The notes: a model not told the origin generated them from the sequence alone. Shown: positions 8,306-16,283, numbered from the stretch's first letter. The stretch: 25,000 bases of DNA from Prorocentrum cordatum (GCA_963575745.1 CAUYUJ010018481.1:27501-52500), one strand, 5' to 3'. A program made the numbers and translations.

Positions 8306-8790
8306 GAAGCGGGCACCGTCCCGAGCAGCGACGGTCTGCACAGACCTCGGCCGGGCCCAGGGAAGGCGGGGTGGAGCATGCGGTCCGAGGCCAGAGCGGG
8401 CGTCACGTCCCGAGGGCGTCTGGCGGCTGCTGGCGGAGTGGTGACCACACCGTGTGGTGAGTCGGTGGGGATTCGGGGTCACCGCACGGTTTTGGGACTC
8501 GGGTCGTTCTCCGGGGACGTCTCGGGCGATCGGGGCATCCGAGGTCCCGAAACCGTGCGTTGACGGACCGTGCGATGAGGTCTTGGGGGATTTCGAGGCC
8601 ACCGCACGGTCTGTCACCGCACCGTTTCGGGCCTCCAGAGAAGCGGGCAGCGTCCCGAGCAGCGACGGTCTGCACAGACCTCGGCCGGGCCCAGGGACGG
8701 CGAGGCGGAGCTCGAGGAGCATGCGATCCGAGGCCGGCGTTGGCGTCACGTCCCGAGGGCGTCTGGGGGCTGCTGGCGGGGGATCTTGCT
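8306..8790 (+). repeat. Direct duplication, offset 334 bp
   Basis: The segment 8306-8447 is repeated at 8640-8790. Shared blocks include GAAGCGGGCA, CGTCCCGAGCAGCGACGG, CACAGACCTCGGCCGGGCCC and CGTCACGTCCCGAGGGCGTC. The second copy has a short AGCTCGAGG insertion. The spacer 8448-8639 carries an inverted repeat of its own. Confidence 0.9.
8483..8559. repeat. 20-bp inverted repeat
   Basis: Arms CGCACGGTTTTGGGACTCGG (8483-8502) and the reverse complement at 8540-8559 match with three differences. A third, direct, diverged copy of the arm (CCGCACCGTTTCGGGCCTC) lies at about 8616-8635. Confidence 0.75.
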
Positions 8791-8805
8791 CACCCCAGAC
8801 CCCCC

Positions 8806-9022
8806 CTCCTCGTCCTCCTCCTCCTCCTCCTCCTCCTCCTCCTCCTCCTCATCCTCCTTCTCCTCCTTCTCCTCCTCCTCCTCCTCTTTCCTCCTCCTCC
8901 TCCTCCTCCTCTCCTCCTCCTCCCTATCCTCCTCCTCCTCCTCCTCCTCCTCCTCCTCCTCCTCCGCCTCCTCCTCCTCCTCCTCCTCCTCCTCCTCCTC
9001 CTCCTCCTCCTCCTCCTCCTCC
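8806..9022. repeat. (TCC)n tract, 217 bp
   Basis: An almost uninterrupted CTC/TCC trinucleotide tract with a few T, A or G substitutions. It forms a homopyrimidine strand (plus) and homopurine strand (minus) able to adopt triplex DNA. The long Pro, Leu, Ser, Glu, Arg or Gly runs in the six frames are products of the tract. Confidence 0.95.
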
Positions 9023-9056
9023 TCGGGTCGCCTACGGCCCCGGGGGAAACCGTGCA
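9023..9056. repeat. 34-bp module family G, copy 1, abutting (TCC)n
   Basis: Identical over 34 bases to 23010-23043 (starts TCGGGTCGCCTACGG, ends AAACCGTGCA). In both places it directly follows a TCC tract. Read on the minus strand it would be a body followed by a GGA tail. Confidence 0.9.
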
Positions 9057-9104
9057 GCTCACCCCAGACTCTCCACGCCGCTGGACATCGGACGAGGCTA
9101 GGAC

Positions 9105-9275
9105 GATAATAATTTCGTTCCAGAGCAGAGCGTTCGGGAACGCTCTCAGAGCGTTCTGGAACGTTCTGCGAAGGCTGCGGCGCGAGATACATGCTCCAGA
9201 GCCGCCGGATCTCAGAGATTCTCGATTTATCCTCATCCGAAGTCATCCTCGTCCTGGCCTCGTCTCAGGACCTCC
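9105..9275 (+). repeat. Dispersed repeat family H, copy 1
   Basis: Aligns with 18910-19060 in the same orientation. Shared words are GGAGCG/GAACGCTCTC, AG.GCGTTCTG.A, CG..GATACAT, TCCAGA.CC, ATCTCAGAG and GTC.TGG.CTCG. Positions 9125-9169 form nested palindromes (AGAGCGTTC-GG-GAACGCTCT inside a wider GCAGA..TCTGC pair). Both copies are readable in one plus frame with similar peptides (IH.PEP...PGL). Confidence 0.8.
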
Positions 9276-9516
9276 CAGGAGCCCACGAAAGTGGCCACGG
9301 CTGCGCAGTTCGCCGCACCCCCCCCCGGGGGAGCCGCGGGGAGAGGAGCCCCCCTACGGGGCCGGAAGGTCCCCCGGCACCCTGGGGGAGCGGGGTGCGC
9401 GCGAGGCGGCCGCGCAGCGCCGATCGGCGCCCGCAGAGGTGCCGAGGGAGGGCAAGAGAGAGGGCAGAAGGAGAGGCTCTCTGCTCCTGCCTTGTCTCTC
9501 TGCCTTCTTGCTACGC
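9276..9516. other. GC-rich spacer, no gene seen
   Basis: About 240 bases between repeats H and D. It contains complementary CCCCCGGGG-type words. Its open frames have no recognisable features. Confidence 0.4.
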
Positions 9517-9715
9517 TTCCCAGGTGGGGTCGGAGTAGATGGGGTCGGAGGGTCGCGCCGCCTCGCCGATGCATCGGCGATGCGGCTCGATGTGGAACCC
9601 GAGGTTTTCCACGCCAGCGTCGCCGATGCACCGCCGACGTCGCCGATGCATCGGCGACGCGGCGCGATCCTTCGACCACGTGGCTTCGGACAGCATCTAG
9701 GAGGCCTCTGTTCTC
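9517..9715 (+). repeat. Dispersed repeat family D, copy 3
   Basis: Begins TTCCCAGGTGGGGTCGGAG and carries CGCCTCGCCGATGCATCGGC, GGCTCGATGTGGAACCCGAG and TTTTCCACGCC. A run of complementary CGCCGATGCATCGGCG words follows, then GGCGCGATCCTTCGACCACG and TTCGGACAGCAT..GGAGGCCTCT. It is the most complete copy and lacks the TA insertion of copy 2. Confidence 0.85.
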
Positions 9716-9960
9716 TTTGCTCATCGGTGAAGGAGGCGTGGTAAAGGAGGATCCCTTTCAGGCTCTAGGCATTTCCAGGGTGATTCATCAGATCATCTTT
9801 GCCTTACGTTGCAAGACTCGTTCGCGGAGTGCGCATTCATGTACGTCTTTTGGCTCGTGCGTCTTTTTGTCGCTCCCTAGAGAGGGAGGGGGCGATAGGC
9901 AAACGATCAGGCGCAGGTTGGGGCCGCCTAGGGGTCTGAGGCGGCCCTGCCTCCAGAGGC
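9716..9960. other. Anonymous spacer
   Basis: No repeat or coding signal supported. A short inverted pair GGGGCCGCC / GGCGGCCC lies near 9925-9945. Confidence 0.35.
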
Positions 9961-10128
9961 CGTTTTCGGGCCTTCGACCTTCAGAAACGGATTTGGTGTA
10001 AAAAATTGCACCAGATGGACCCCGAGGGTTGTCCAGGGACCGATTTTGAGCGGATTTGGCTTCATCCCCCCCTCCCGACCGCTTTTCGAGGGTCCCAACC
10101 AGTTCAGACCCCCCAGCCACTTCCAAAG
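9961..10128 (+). repeat. Dispersed repeat family C, copy 2
   Basis: Homologous to 4736-4908 (shared words listed there). This copy is more AT-rich around 9990-10010 (GGTGTAAAAAATTGCACCA, itself an inverted repeat). Confidence 0.85.
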
Positions 10129-10435
10129 TGCGGGCAGAAGCTGCACCAGGGCTGCCAGAGCACTGCCCTGCGAAAGTTGCGCGCCTTCGGGCAGCCGTTG
10201 GCAGCAGTATGCGAAGGACGACGGTGCAGGGCCGCAGGTATCGGCAGCAAGCATCAGCCTCATGAGAGGCACGAGGGCGACCCTGCCCAGAGCATCGAGC
10301 GGGAGAGCCAGGGGAAGCGCAGAACGGACCCCGGGGCGTGCAGGCTTCAAGTTGAGCCGCGCACAAGGCGCGGAACCGAGTGACGTGGACATGCGGACAT
10401 ACGCGCAAGCACGCATCAACGCACCCTTTCTGTGA
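10129..10435 (-). other. Possible minus-strand coding remnant
   Basis: On the minus strand a frame from about 10385 to 10130 reads as a mixed, leucine-rich peptide (for example LDALGRVALVPLMRLML) and runs on into repeat C. Codons are moderately gene-like. The frame ends in repeats on both sides and no domain is recognised, so this is at best a weak exon or pseudogene. Confidence 0.25.
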
Positions 10436-10519
10436 ATGGCGACTGCGATGTGGAGGCGAATGCGTCTGGCTGCGGCGAACCGCCGTGAGTCTGTCGCAAG
10501 GCGGCAACACAGTGCCAGT

Positions 10520-10583
10520 GGAGAGAGAGAGAGAGAGAGAGACACCGAAAGAGAGAGAGAGAGAGAGAGCAAGAGAGAGAGAG
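10520..10583. repeat. (GA)n microsatellite, two blocks
   Basis: GA runs at 10520-10542 and 10549-10583 separated by CACCGAAA. Confidence 0.95.
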
Positions 10584-10636
10584 ATAACGTAGGAAGAAGA
10601 GCAGCCGCATGCCGACCACGAGGAGGAAGACGGGAT

Positions 10637-10709
10637 TAACAACAACAACAACAACAACAACAATAACAGCAACAGCAACAGCAACAACAACCACAACAAC
10701 AATAATAAT
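10637..10709. repeat. (AAC)n array, start of composite element J copy 1
   Basis: AAC repeats with AGC and ACC variants, ending in AATAATAATTTG. The same array type precedes the homologous linker at 15690. Confidence 0.95.
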
Positions 10710-10721
10710 TTGAAGACCGTT

Positions 10722-10800
10722 CGCCCTTATATGCTCAAGTGTCCAATAACGCGTATTTCCCAAACCCTCGATACCTCTTCGTCTTCGATCGAACCCCTTT
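10722..10800 (+). repeat. Composite element J, linker copy 1
   Basis: Aligns with 15697-15785. Shared words are GCTC/GTTCGCCCTTAT or CGCTCTTAT, TGCTC.AGTGTC, CGTATTTCCC/CGTTTCCCGAA, CCTCGATACC and CTCTTCGTCTTCGATC. It follows the AAC array in both copies. Confidence 0.85.
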
Positions 10801-10949
10801 TGGGGGGTATACCTGTCTTCCCGGCAGGCCGGGCCCCGGCAAGCGGCGGGGCGGCCGCGGACCGTCGGCCTGGCCAGCGGCAGCGCTGATCGGCGGGACG
10901 GCCGCGGACCGTCGACCCAACCCCAAGAGGGACGGACAGGGGACCGACC

Positions 10950-10985
<36 letters not shown>

Positions 10986-11057
10986 TCAAAGACGACGGCG
11001 ACGACGACGACGGCGACAACGACCGAAAGCGAGAGCGAGAGAGAACGACAGCAGGGC
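10801..11057. other. GC-rich insert with (GAC)n at 10950-10985
   Basis: This part of copy 1 has no counterpart in copy 2 of element J, where the linker meets the 41-bp array almost directly. It holds complementary GCGGCCGCGGACCGTCG words (two direct copies near 10850 and 10900) and a (GAC)n microsatellite with diverged GAC units to about 11020. Confidence 0.6.
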
Positions 11058-11265
11058 AACGAAGGGCACGAAGTAGGCCACGAAGGGCGACAGCGGGGAC
11101 ACGAAGGGAATGCGTATGGGGCCACGACGTGCAGATAATGCGGGGCCACAGAAGGCAACTATGGGGCCACTGAGGGTAGCAACTGGGCCACGTAGGACAG
11201 TGAAGGGGGACACGGAGGGCGACAGCGGGGCCACGAAGGGCATGCACATGGGGCCACAACGGGCG
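11058..11265. repeat. Irregular GGGGCCACGAAGGGC minisatellite
   Basis: About seven units of 24-40 bp built on GGGGCCACGAAGGGC, with internal variants such as GACAGCGGG and ATGCGTATGGGG. Two longer blocks (GGGCGACAGCGGGG.CACGAAGGG) recur at about 11085 and 11218. Confidence 0.8.
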
Positions 11266-11305
11266 CGACTCTTGGGTGCCTGGGTGTCGGGAGCGCGGCG
11301 CTTGG

Positions 11306-11516
11306 GCAAATTGCAGGAAATTCCAACGCAAGCCCATTCTTCAGTAAGTTGCAAGCAAGTCTCCAACGAGAGCGCGACTCCAGAGCGCCGGGAGAGCGAT
11401 TCCGGAATAAATTGTAAGGAAGTCCGAAGCGAGAGCGCGATGCTTGAATAAAATGCGATGAAGTCTCGGGCGGGAGCGGGGGTCCTGGCTAAATTGTAAG
11501 GAAATCTCAGGCGGGA
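11306..11516. repeat. 41-bp minisatellite, element J copy 1
   Basis: Units start with TAAATTG-type words at about 11307, 11344, 11408, 11449 and 11490. The consensus begins TAAATTGTAAGGAAGTCTC and continues with GCGAGAGCGCGA. The same array occurs at 15826-16038. Confidence 0.85.
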
Positions 11517-11688
11517 ACCGTTGTTGTTGTAACCCGGGGGCCAGGGGCCCAGTTTGAGCAGGAAAACTTCCCCTGTCAAAAAACAAGGTGCGAGCGTCGA
11601 GGGGCACACTTTGATTTAGAAAAAACAGTATCTACCGGTGGGGGGGATCAACAATAATTATTCTTCTGAAGTGAGAGTTCAGCAACGG
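11517..11688. repeat. Conserved tail of element J, copy 1
   Basis: Aligns with 16039-16186. Shared words are GTTGTTGTAA, GGGGCCAGGGGC, CAGTTTGAG.AGGAA, TTCCC, AAAAAACA.GGTGCGAGCG, GGGGCAC and AACAATAATTATT, then GAGAGTTCA.CAAC. The minus strand keeps similar short peptides in both copies (LAPGLQQ). I treat this as sequence conservation, not proof of a gene. Confidence 0.85.
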
Positions 11689-11962
11689 AAAGGCGTGCAC
11701 TCTGGCCCCAGTCAGGGCCGGAGCCTCCGGTGTCACCCCGCTGGTGGACGGGCGCACACTCCGGGTTGGCCTGAGACGTTGTGTGACGACGACTTCTCCG
11801 TGCGCGAGGCCATCTGCGGCGGTTCCGAGCCGCGGTGGGCAAACGTACACTCCGGCCCCGTATGCCCCGTCATCTGTGCTGTTCCCTGCGCAGAAAACGC
11901 TCCCCGTGCGCTACCCCCTTCTCCGGCCCCGTGTGCAGCTAAGACACCTTCGGGGACCTCAC
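11689..11962. other. Spacer with short C-rich direct repeats
   Basis: Contains several GGCCCC and CACTCCGG words spaced irregularly (11700, 11756, 11848). A CCCCTTCTCCGGCCCCGTG word at about 11917 recurs at about 15388. No gene is seen. Confidence 0.4.
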
Positions 11963-12009
11963 GACGACGACGACGACGGCGGCGGCGGCGGCGACGACGA
12001 CGACGACGG
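11963..12009. repeat. (GAC/GGC)n microsatellite
   Basis: GAC units with a central run of GGC. Confidence 0.9.
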
Positions 12010-12013
12010 GGAT

Positions 12014-12075
12014 CCTGCAGAGTCCTCGGGAGCCCTGAGAAGTCCTGAGGTATCCTGAGGAATACTTGTGGGCCC
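12014..12075. repeat. Short outlier of the TCCTGAGGAA array
   Basis: About six 10-bp units of the motif that forms the large array at 13310-15365, separated from it by more than 1.2 kb. Confidence 0.85.
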
Positions 12076-12291
12076 TGAAGAATTCTTTACGCTTCGCGTA
12101 TCCCCACCAGCCCATCTCACAACAGCAACTCATGCGAAGCATGCCGACAGTCGTGTTTTTCAGGCGTGTGTCCGTTTGGCCCCGCATATCTCCCCTGTTC
12201 CTCCTTCCTCCCGCCTCCTTGTACATCCTCCTTGTGGGGGGAGCGGGAGAAGGACGAGGCGGAGGAGGAGGGAGAGAAAGCGCTCCTCGTG
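12076..12291. other. Spacer
   Basis: No repeat or gene supported. Purine-rich on the plus strand at 12236-12285. Confidence 0.3.
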
Positions 12292-12676
12292 TTTGAGTCG
12301 TTTGGGGTTTCTCGTCCTGGTGTGAGTCGTTCGGGCCCTTCTTCCTGGTGTGAGTCGTTCGGGCTCTTCGTGGTGTGAGTCGTTCGGGCTCTTCGTCCTG
12401 GTGTGAGTCGTTCGGGCTTCTCGTGGTGTGAGTTGTTCGGGCCCCTCATCCTGGTGTGAGTCGTTCGGGCCCCTCCTCCTGGTGTGACTCGTTCGGGCTC
12501 CTCGTGGTGTGAGTCGTTCGGGGCCCGCGTCGTGGTGTGAGTCGTTCGGGCTCCTCGTGGTGTGAGTCGTTCGGGCGCCTCGTCCTGGTGTGAGTCCTTG
12601 TGGTGTGAGTCGTTCGGGCTCTTCGTGGTGTGAGTCGTTCGGGCCCCTCGTCCTGGTGTGAGTCGTTCGGGTTCCT
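12292..12676. repeat. 25/28-bp minisatellite, 15 units
   Basis: Fifteen units with consensus GAGTCGTTCGGGC(T/C)CCTCGT, an optional CCT, then GGTGT. Units with CCT are 28 bp and units without are 25 bp, often alternating. One unit (the twelfth) is truncated. Both lengths leave remainder 1 when divided by three, so a reading frame rotates from unit to unit. The minus strand has no stop in any of the rotated frames. Confidence 0.95.
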
Positions 12677-12905
12677 CGTGGGGTCTCTTGGGGGCCTCTT
12701 GGAGCCTCTTGGGGCCTCTTGGGGGCCTCTTGGGGGCCTCTTGGGGGCCTCTTGGGGGCCTCCTGGGGCCTCTGGGGGCCTCTTGGGGGCCTCTTGGGGG
12801 CCTTTTGGGGGCCTCTTGGGGCCTCTTGGGGGCCTCTTGGGGGCCTCTTGGAGGCCTTTTGGGAGGCTCCTGGGGGCCTCTTGGGGCCATCTTGGGGCCT
12901 CTTGC
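12677..12905. repeat. 11/12-bp CTCTTGGGGGC minisatellite
   Basis: About 19 units of CTCTTGGGG(G)(G)CC. It adjoins the 25/28-bp array directly. Plus-strand frames read GGLLGASWGPL-like repeats and minus-strand frames GPQEAPKRPP-like repeats. Both are products of the array. Confidence 0.95.
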
Positions 12906-12925
12906 GACCTCCTCAGAAGCGCAAA

Positions 12926-13070
12926 TGAGCGCTACCCCTTGAACAACATGAGCCCAAAACCTTTGTAAAATCAATGATTTTGAGAACAAGGAAGAGGAGC
13001 GCTGCCCCCTCAGAAGGCCAAAATGGGGCCAAAACCTGCGTAAAAGCAATGATTTTGGCTTCACAGAAGA
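12926..13070. repeat. 72-bp tandem duplication
   Basis: Two copies begin GAGCGCT.CCCC (12926 and 12998) and share CCAAAACCT..GTAAAA.CAATGATTTTG and GAAGA. Confidence 0.9.
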
Positions 13071-13221
13071 GGGGGGGGACTTAAGTGCGCCCCCCCGTCG
13101 GGGCCAGAATCCTCGTGAGGGTCGTCGTTGTTTAGCCCTCCCAGGAGTCGAAAAAAAAAACCTGACCACCCGCCGGACTCCCTCTCCAGGCCCAGGGGGA
13201 GGGGGTAGGGGGAGGGGTAAA

Positions 13222-13303
13222 CCCCTCCCCGAAGGGGAAGAAGGGGGGTTGAGGACAGAGGGGGCTCGCTAAACCACTCACGCCCTAAAGGGCTGGTGGG
13301 ATT
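13222..13303 (-). repeat. Dispersed repeat family A, copy 2
   Basis: Homologous to 1527-1602. It contains the self-complementary GCCCTAAAGGGC and the CCCCGAAGGGG hairpin. It ends 7 bp before the start of the large decanucleotide array. Confidence 0.8.
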
Positions 13304-13309
13304 TAAAGA

Positions 13310-15365
13310 TATCCCAAGGAGCCCTGAGCAGGCCCACGAGGTCCTGAGCAACCCTGGCGAGATCCTGAAAAATGCTGGGGGAGTCCAGAAGATTTCTGTG
13401 AGGTACTGAGGAATCCTGGGCTCTCGGGAAGAATCCTGGTGAATCCTGATGGATTCTGATTCATCCTGACGAATCAAGAGGAGTCCTGATGAGTCCAGAG
13501 GAAGCCTAGGGGATCCTGAGGAGTCCTCGTGTGTCCTGAGGATTCCTGTGCAAGTCTGACGAATGCTAAGGGGTCATGAGAAATCGTAGAGGGTTGAGGG
13601 GTGCCCTGAGGGGATCCTGACGAATCATGTGGGATCGTAAGGAGCCTTCAGGCATCCTGGAGAACCTTTGAGGATGATCCTGAGGCATCAGTGTGGATCC
13701 TGAAGAGGGAGCAATCTGACTCTTTGGATGGGGGGGGTCCTGGTGAACCCTGAGGAGTCCTTGGGGGTCCTGAGGAGTCCTGAGGTGTCCTGAGGAATCC
13801 TTGGGGTCCTGAAGAATTCGAAGATATGCTGAGGAATCCTTCCGAGCCCCTCGGGGTCTTGAGAAACCCTGGGGAGATCCTGGAGAACATTTTGGGGATC
13901 CCCAGGGTTCCTGCGGTATCCTGAGGAATCCTGGGTGGGTCGGGAAAAATCCAGAGGAATCTTGAAGGATCCAGAGGTTTCCTAGCAAAGCTCGAGGAGT
14001 CTTATGATGAGAGACCAGAGGAAGCTTAGGGGATCCTGAGGCATCCGTGTGGATCCTGGGGAATCCTGGGGGATCCTGATGAATGCGAAGGTATCCTGAG
14101 GAATCCTGAGGGGCACCCTGAGGGGATCCTGAGGAATCCTTCGGGCTCCTTCGGGGTCATCAGGCATCCGGAGGAACCTTGGGGGATCCTAAGGAATCAT
14201 CGTGGATGCTGAGGAGGAATCCATAAAACTCTTTTGGAAGGGGGGGGTCCTGGGGAATCCTGAGGAGTCCTCGGGAATCCTGAGGCGTCCTGAGGTGTCC
14301 TGAGGAATCCTGACGAACCCAAGGGAATCCTGATGAGTTCAGAAGAAGCCGAGGGGATCCTGAGGAATCCTGGTATGTCCTGAGGATGCCTGAAAAGCCC
14401 AGCGGAATCCTGAGAGACCCGAGGGAAATCCAGAAGAATCTTTTGGGGTTCCGAGGGTTCCTGTCAAATCGAACGGGTGAAATCCTGAGGGATCCTGAGG
14501 GATCTTGAAGAATCCGGACGAATCTTGAGGAGTCCTGCTGGGTCCAGAGGTAACCTTGGGGATCCTGATGAATCCAGTGGAATCCTGAAGAATGCTAAGG
14601 GGTCCTGAGGAATCCGGAAGGGCACCCCGAATGGATCCTGAGGAATCCTTGGGGAACCCAGGGAGGCCGTGAGCATCCTGAGGAATCTTGGGGGATCCTG
14701 AAGAGTCGCCGTGGACCCTGAGGAAGAATCCATCGGACTCATTTGGAGGGGGAGGGTCCTGAGGAATCCTGGGGAGTCCTGAGGAGTCCTGAGGTGTCCT
14801 GAGGAATTCTTGGGGATCCTGAAGAATTCGAAGATATCCTGGGGGATCCTGAGGAATCCTTGTGGGTCCTGAGGAATCTTTGGGAATCCGGAAGAATGCT
14901 AAGGAATCCGGAGGAATCCTGAGGGGCACCCTGAGGGGATCCGGAGGAACCATGGGGAATCCCAAGGAGTCAGTAGCCGTCCTGAAGAGACATGGTGGAT
15001 CCTGAGGAATCCAGAAGTGTCCTGAGGAATCCTTGGGGGTCCTGGCGAATTCGAAGATATCCTGAAGAATCCTGAGGAGACCAACGGAATCCTGAGAACC
15101 CCATGGGGGGATCCTGAAGAATCATTTGGGATCCCAAGGATTCCTGGGGGATCCTGAGGATCGAATCCTGGGGACTCCGGAAGGAACCTGAGGAATTTTG
15201 GAGGATCTTGTGGAATCCTCGGGGGTCCCGCGGAATGGCTCCTGAGGAATCTCGAGGAATCTTTGGGGGTCAAAAGGAATCCTTGGAGATCATAGAGAGT
15301 CCAGAGGGGTCCTCAGGAATCCAAAAGAATCCTGAGGGATTCGCGGAAATCCTGGGGAAACCTTA
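13310..15365. repeat. 2-kb decanucleotide array with ~510-bp higher-order repeat
   Basis: The base motif is TCCTGAGGAA or close variants, about 10 bp, repeated roughly 200 times with drift. Landmarks recur at a longer period: the poly-G motif ending GGGTCC at 13740, 14250 and 14759; GGCACCCTGAGGGGATCC-like words at about 13600, 14112, 14621 and 14925; GAATGCTAAGG-like words at 13561, 14081 and 14591. Hence a unit of about 510 bp with a shorter last repeat. Minus-strand frames read RIPQDSSGFL-like ten-residue repeats interrupted by stops, which I regard as a by-product of the motif. Confidence 0.95.
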
Positions 15366-15584
15366 TTGGAAACGCACCAGGAATGCCGACCCCTTCTCCG
15401 GCCCCGTGAGGCACTTTGCGCTGCCGCCCCAGTGCCACCCCCTTCTCCAGTCTCGTGGGGCAAGCCCTTGGTTGCTGGAGATCTGCTTACCCTTAAGGAT
15501 AAGCACTTTCGTTCTGAGAGAAGAAGAAGACGAAGAAGAAGAAGATCTAAACAACAAACCCGGGCTGGTGCCAACACTTTACCG
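15366..15584. other. Spacer with 47-bp duplication
   Basis: CCCCTTCTCC(G/A)G.C(C/T)CGTG occurs at about 15389 and 15440, each followed by GGCA. A short GAA/GAC microsatellite lies at 15519-15545. No gene is seen. Confidence 0.5.
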
Positions 15585-15696
15585 AATAATAACAACAACA
15601 ACAACAACAACAACAGCACAACAACAGCAACAAGACAACAACACACATAAAAACAACTACAAGTACAACTACAACTACTACAACTACAATAAGTTT
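15585..15696. repeat. (AAC)n and AAC/TAC array, start of element J copy 2
   Basis: AAC units followed by ACT/CAA variants, ending CAATAAGTTTAAG. Counterpart of 10637-10709. Confidence 0.9.
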
Positions 15697-15825
15697 AAGA
15701 TTGCTCGCTCTTATCTGCTCGAGTGTCATTCAGCATGCGTTTCCCGAAGCCTCGATACCCGCCCTCTTCGTCTTCGATCATACCGTTTTTGTTGGGTTGA
15801 TCTTTCTTCGTGAGTTCTGCGTGCC
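15697..15825 (+). repeat. Composite element J, linker copy 2
   Basis: Homologous to 10722-10800. It continues with about 30 bp that meet the 41-bp array, without the 500-bp insert seen in copy 1. Confidence 0.8.
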
Positions 15826-16038
15826 CAGCCAGGAAGTTTCCAGCGAGAGAGCGATTCCTAAGTAAATTTGAGGAAGTCCCCAGCGAACGCGCGATTCCTG
15901 AATGGCAAAAGCGCAAAGCCTGAGTGAATTGCGAAGAAATCTCAGGCGGGGGCGCGATTCTTCAGTAAATTGCGAGGAATTCTTAAGCGGGAACGGGGGA
16001 CCGGAGTAAATGTCGAGGAATTATCAAGCGAGAGTCGA
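15826..16038. repeat. 41-bp minisatellite, element J copy 2
   Basis: Units with TAAATTTGAGGAAGTC, TGAATTGCGAAGAAATCTC, TAAATTGCGAGGAATTCT and TAAATGTCGAGGAATTATC starts at 41-bp spacing. One unit (about 15900) is internally deleted. Confidence 0.85.
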
Positions 16039-16181
16039 TGTTGTTGTAAACCAGGGGCCAGGGGCACAGTTTGAGGAGGAAGACGTTCCCAGATAAAAAA
16101 ACAGGGTGCGAGCGCCGGGAGGGGCACTTAAATTGAAACATACAATGCGCAACAATAATTATTTTCCAGCAATGAGAGTTC

Positions 16182-16186
<5 letters not shown>
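16039..16186. repeat. Conserved tail of element J, copy 2
   Basis: Homologous to 11517-11688. Here the tail passes straight into another AAC array. Confidence 0.85.
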
Positions 16187-16216
<30 letters not shown>

Positions 16217-16276
16217 AACCAACAATAATGACAACACCAACAACAACATCAACAGCAACAGCAACAACAACAAAAC
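16182..16276. repeat. (AAC)n array closing element J copy 2
   Basis: AAC units with AATAATGAC and AGC variants. Element J copy 2 is therefore bounded by AAC arrays on both sides. Confidence 0.95.
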
Positions 16277-16283
16277 ACGAGAG

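Noticed and set aside
8806-9246. Long Glu-, Arg-, Pro- and Leu-rich open frames over the TCC tracts
   Set aside because: All frames are open because the repeat lacks stop codons. The composition follows directly from TCC/GGA.
12292-12676. CRISPR array
   Set aside because: Units are contiguous with no unique spacers and vary throughout. This is a minisatellite.
13050-13066. Resemblance of GATTTTGGCTTCACAG to the dinoflagellate spliced-leader end
   Set aside because: Only about ten bases match with mismatches after them, and the aligned position in the neighbouring tandem copy differs. The similar CCATTTTGGC in the 89-bp satellite is also too short to count.
13566-15273. Series of minus-strand open frames with RIPQDSSGFL-like repeats
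   Set aside because: They follow from the 10-bp motif read in three frames and are broken by several stops and indels between ORFs. Coding is possible but unsupported.
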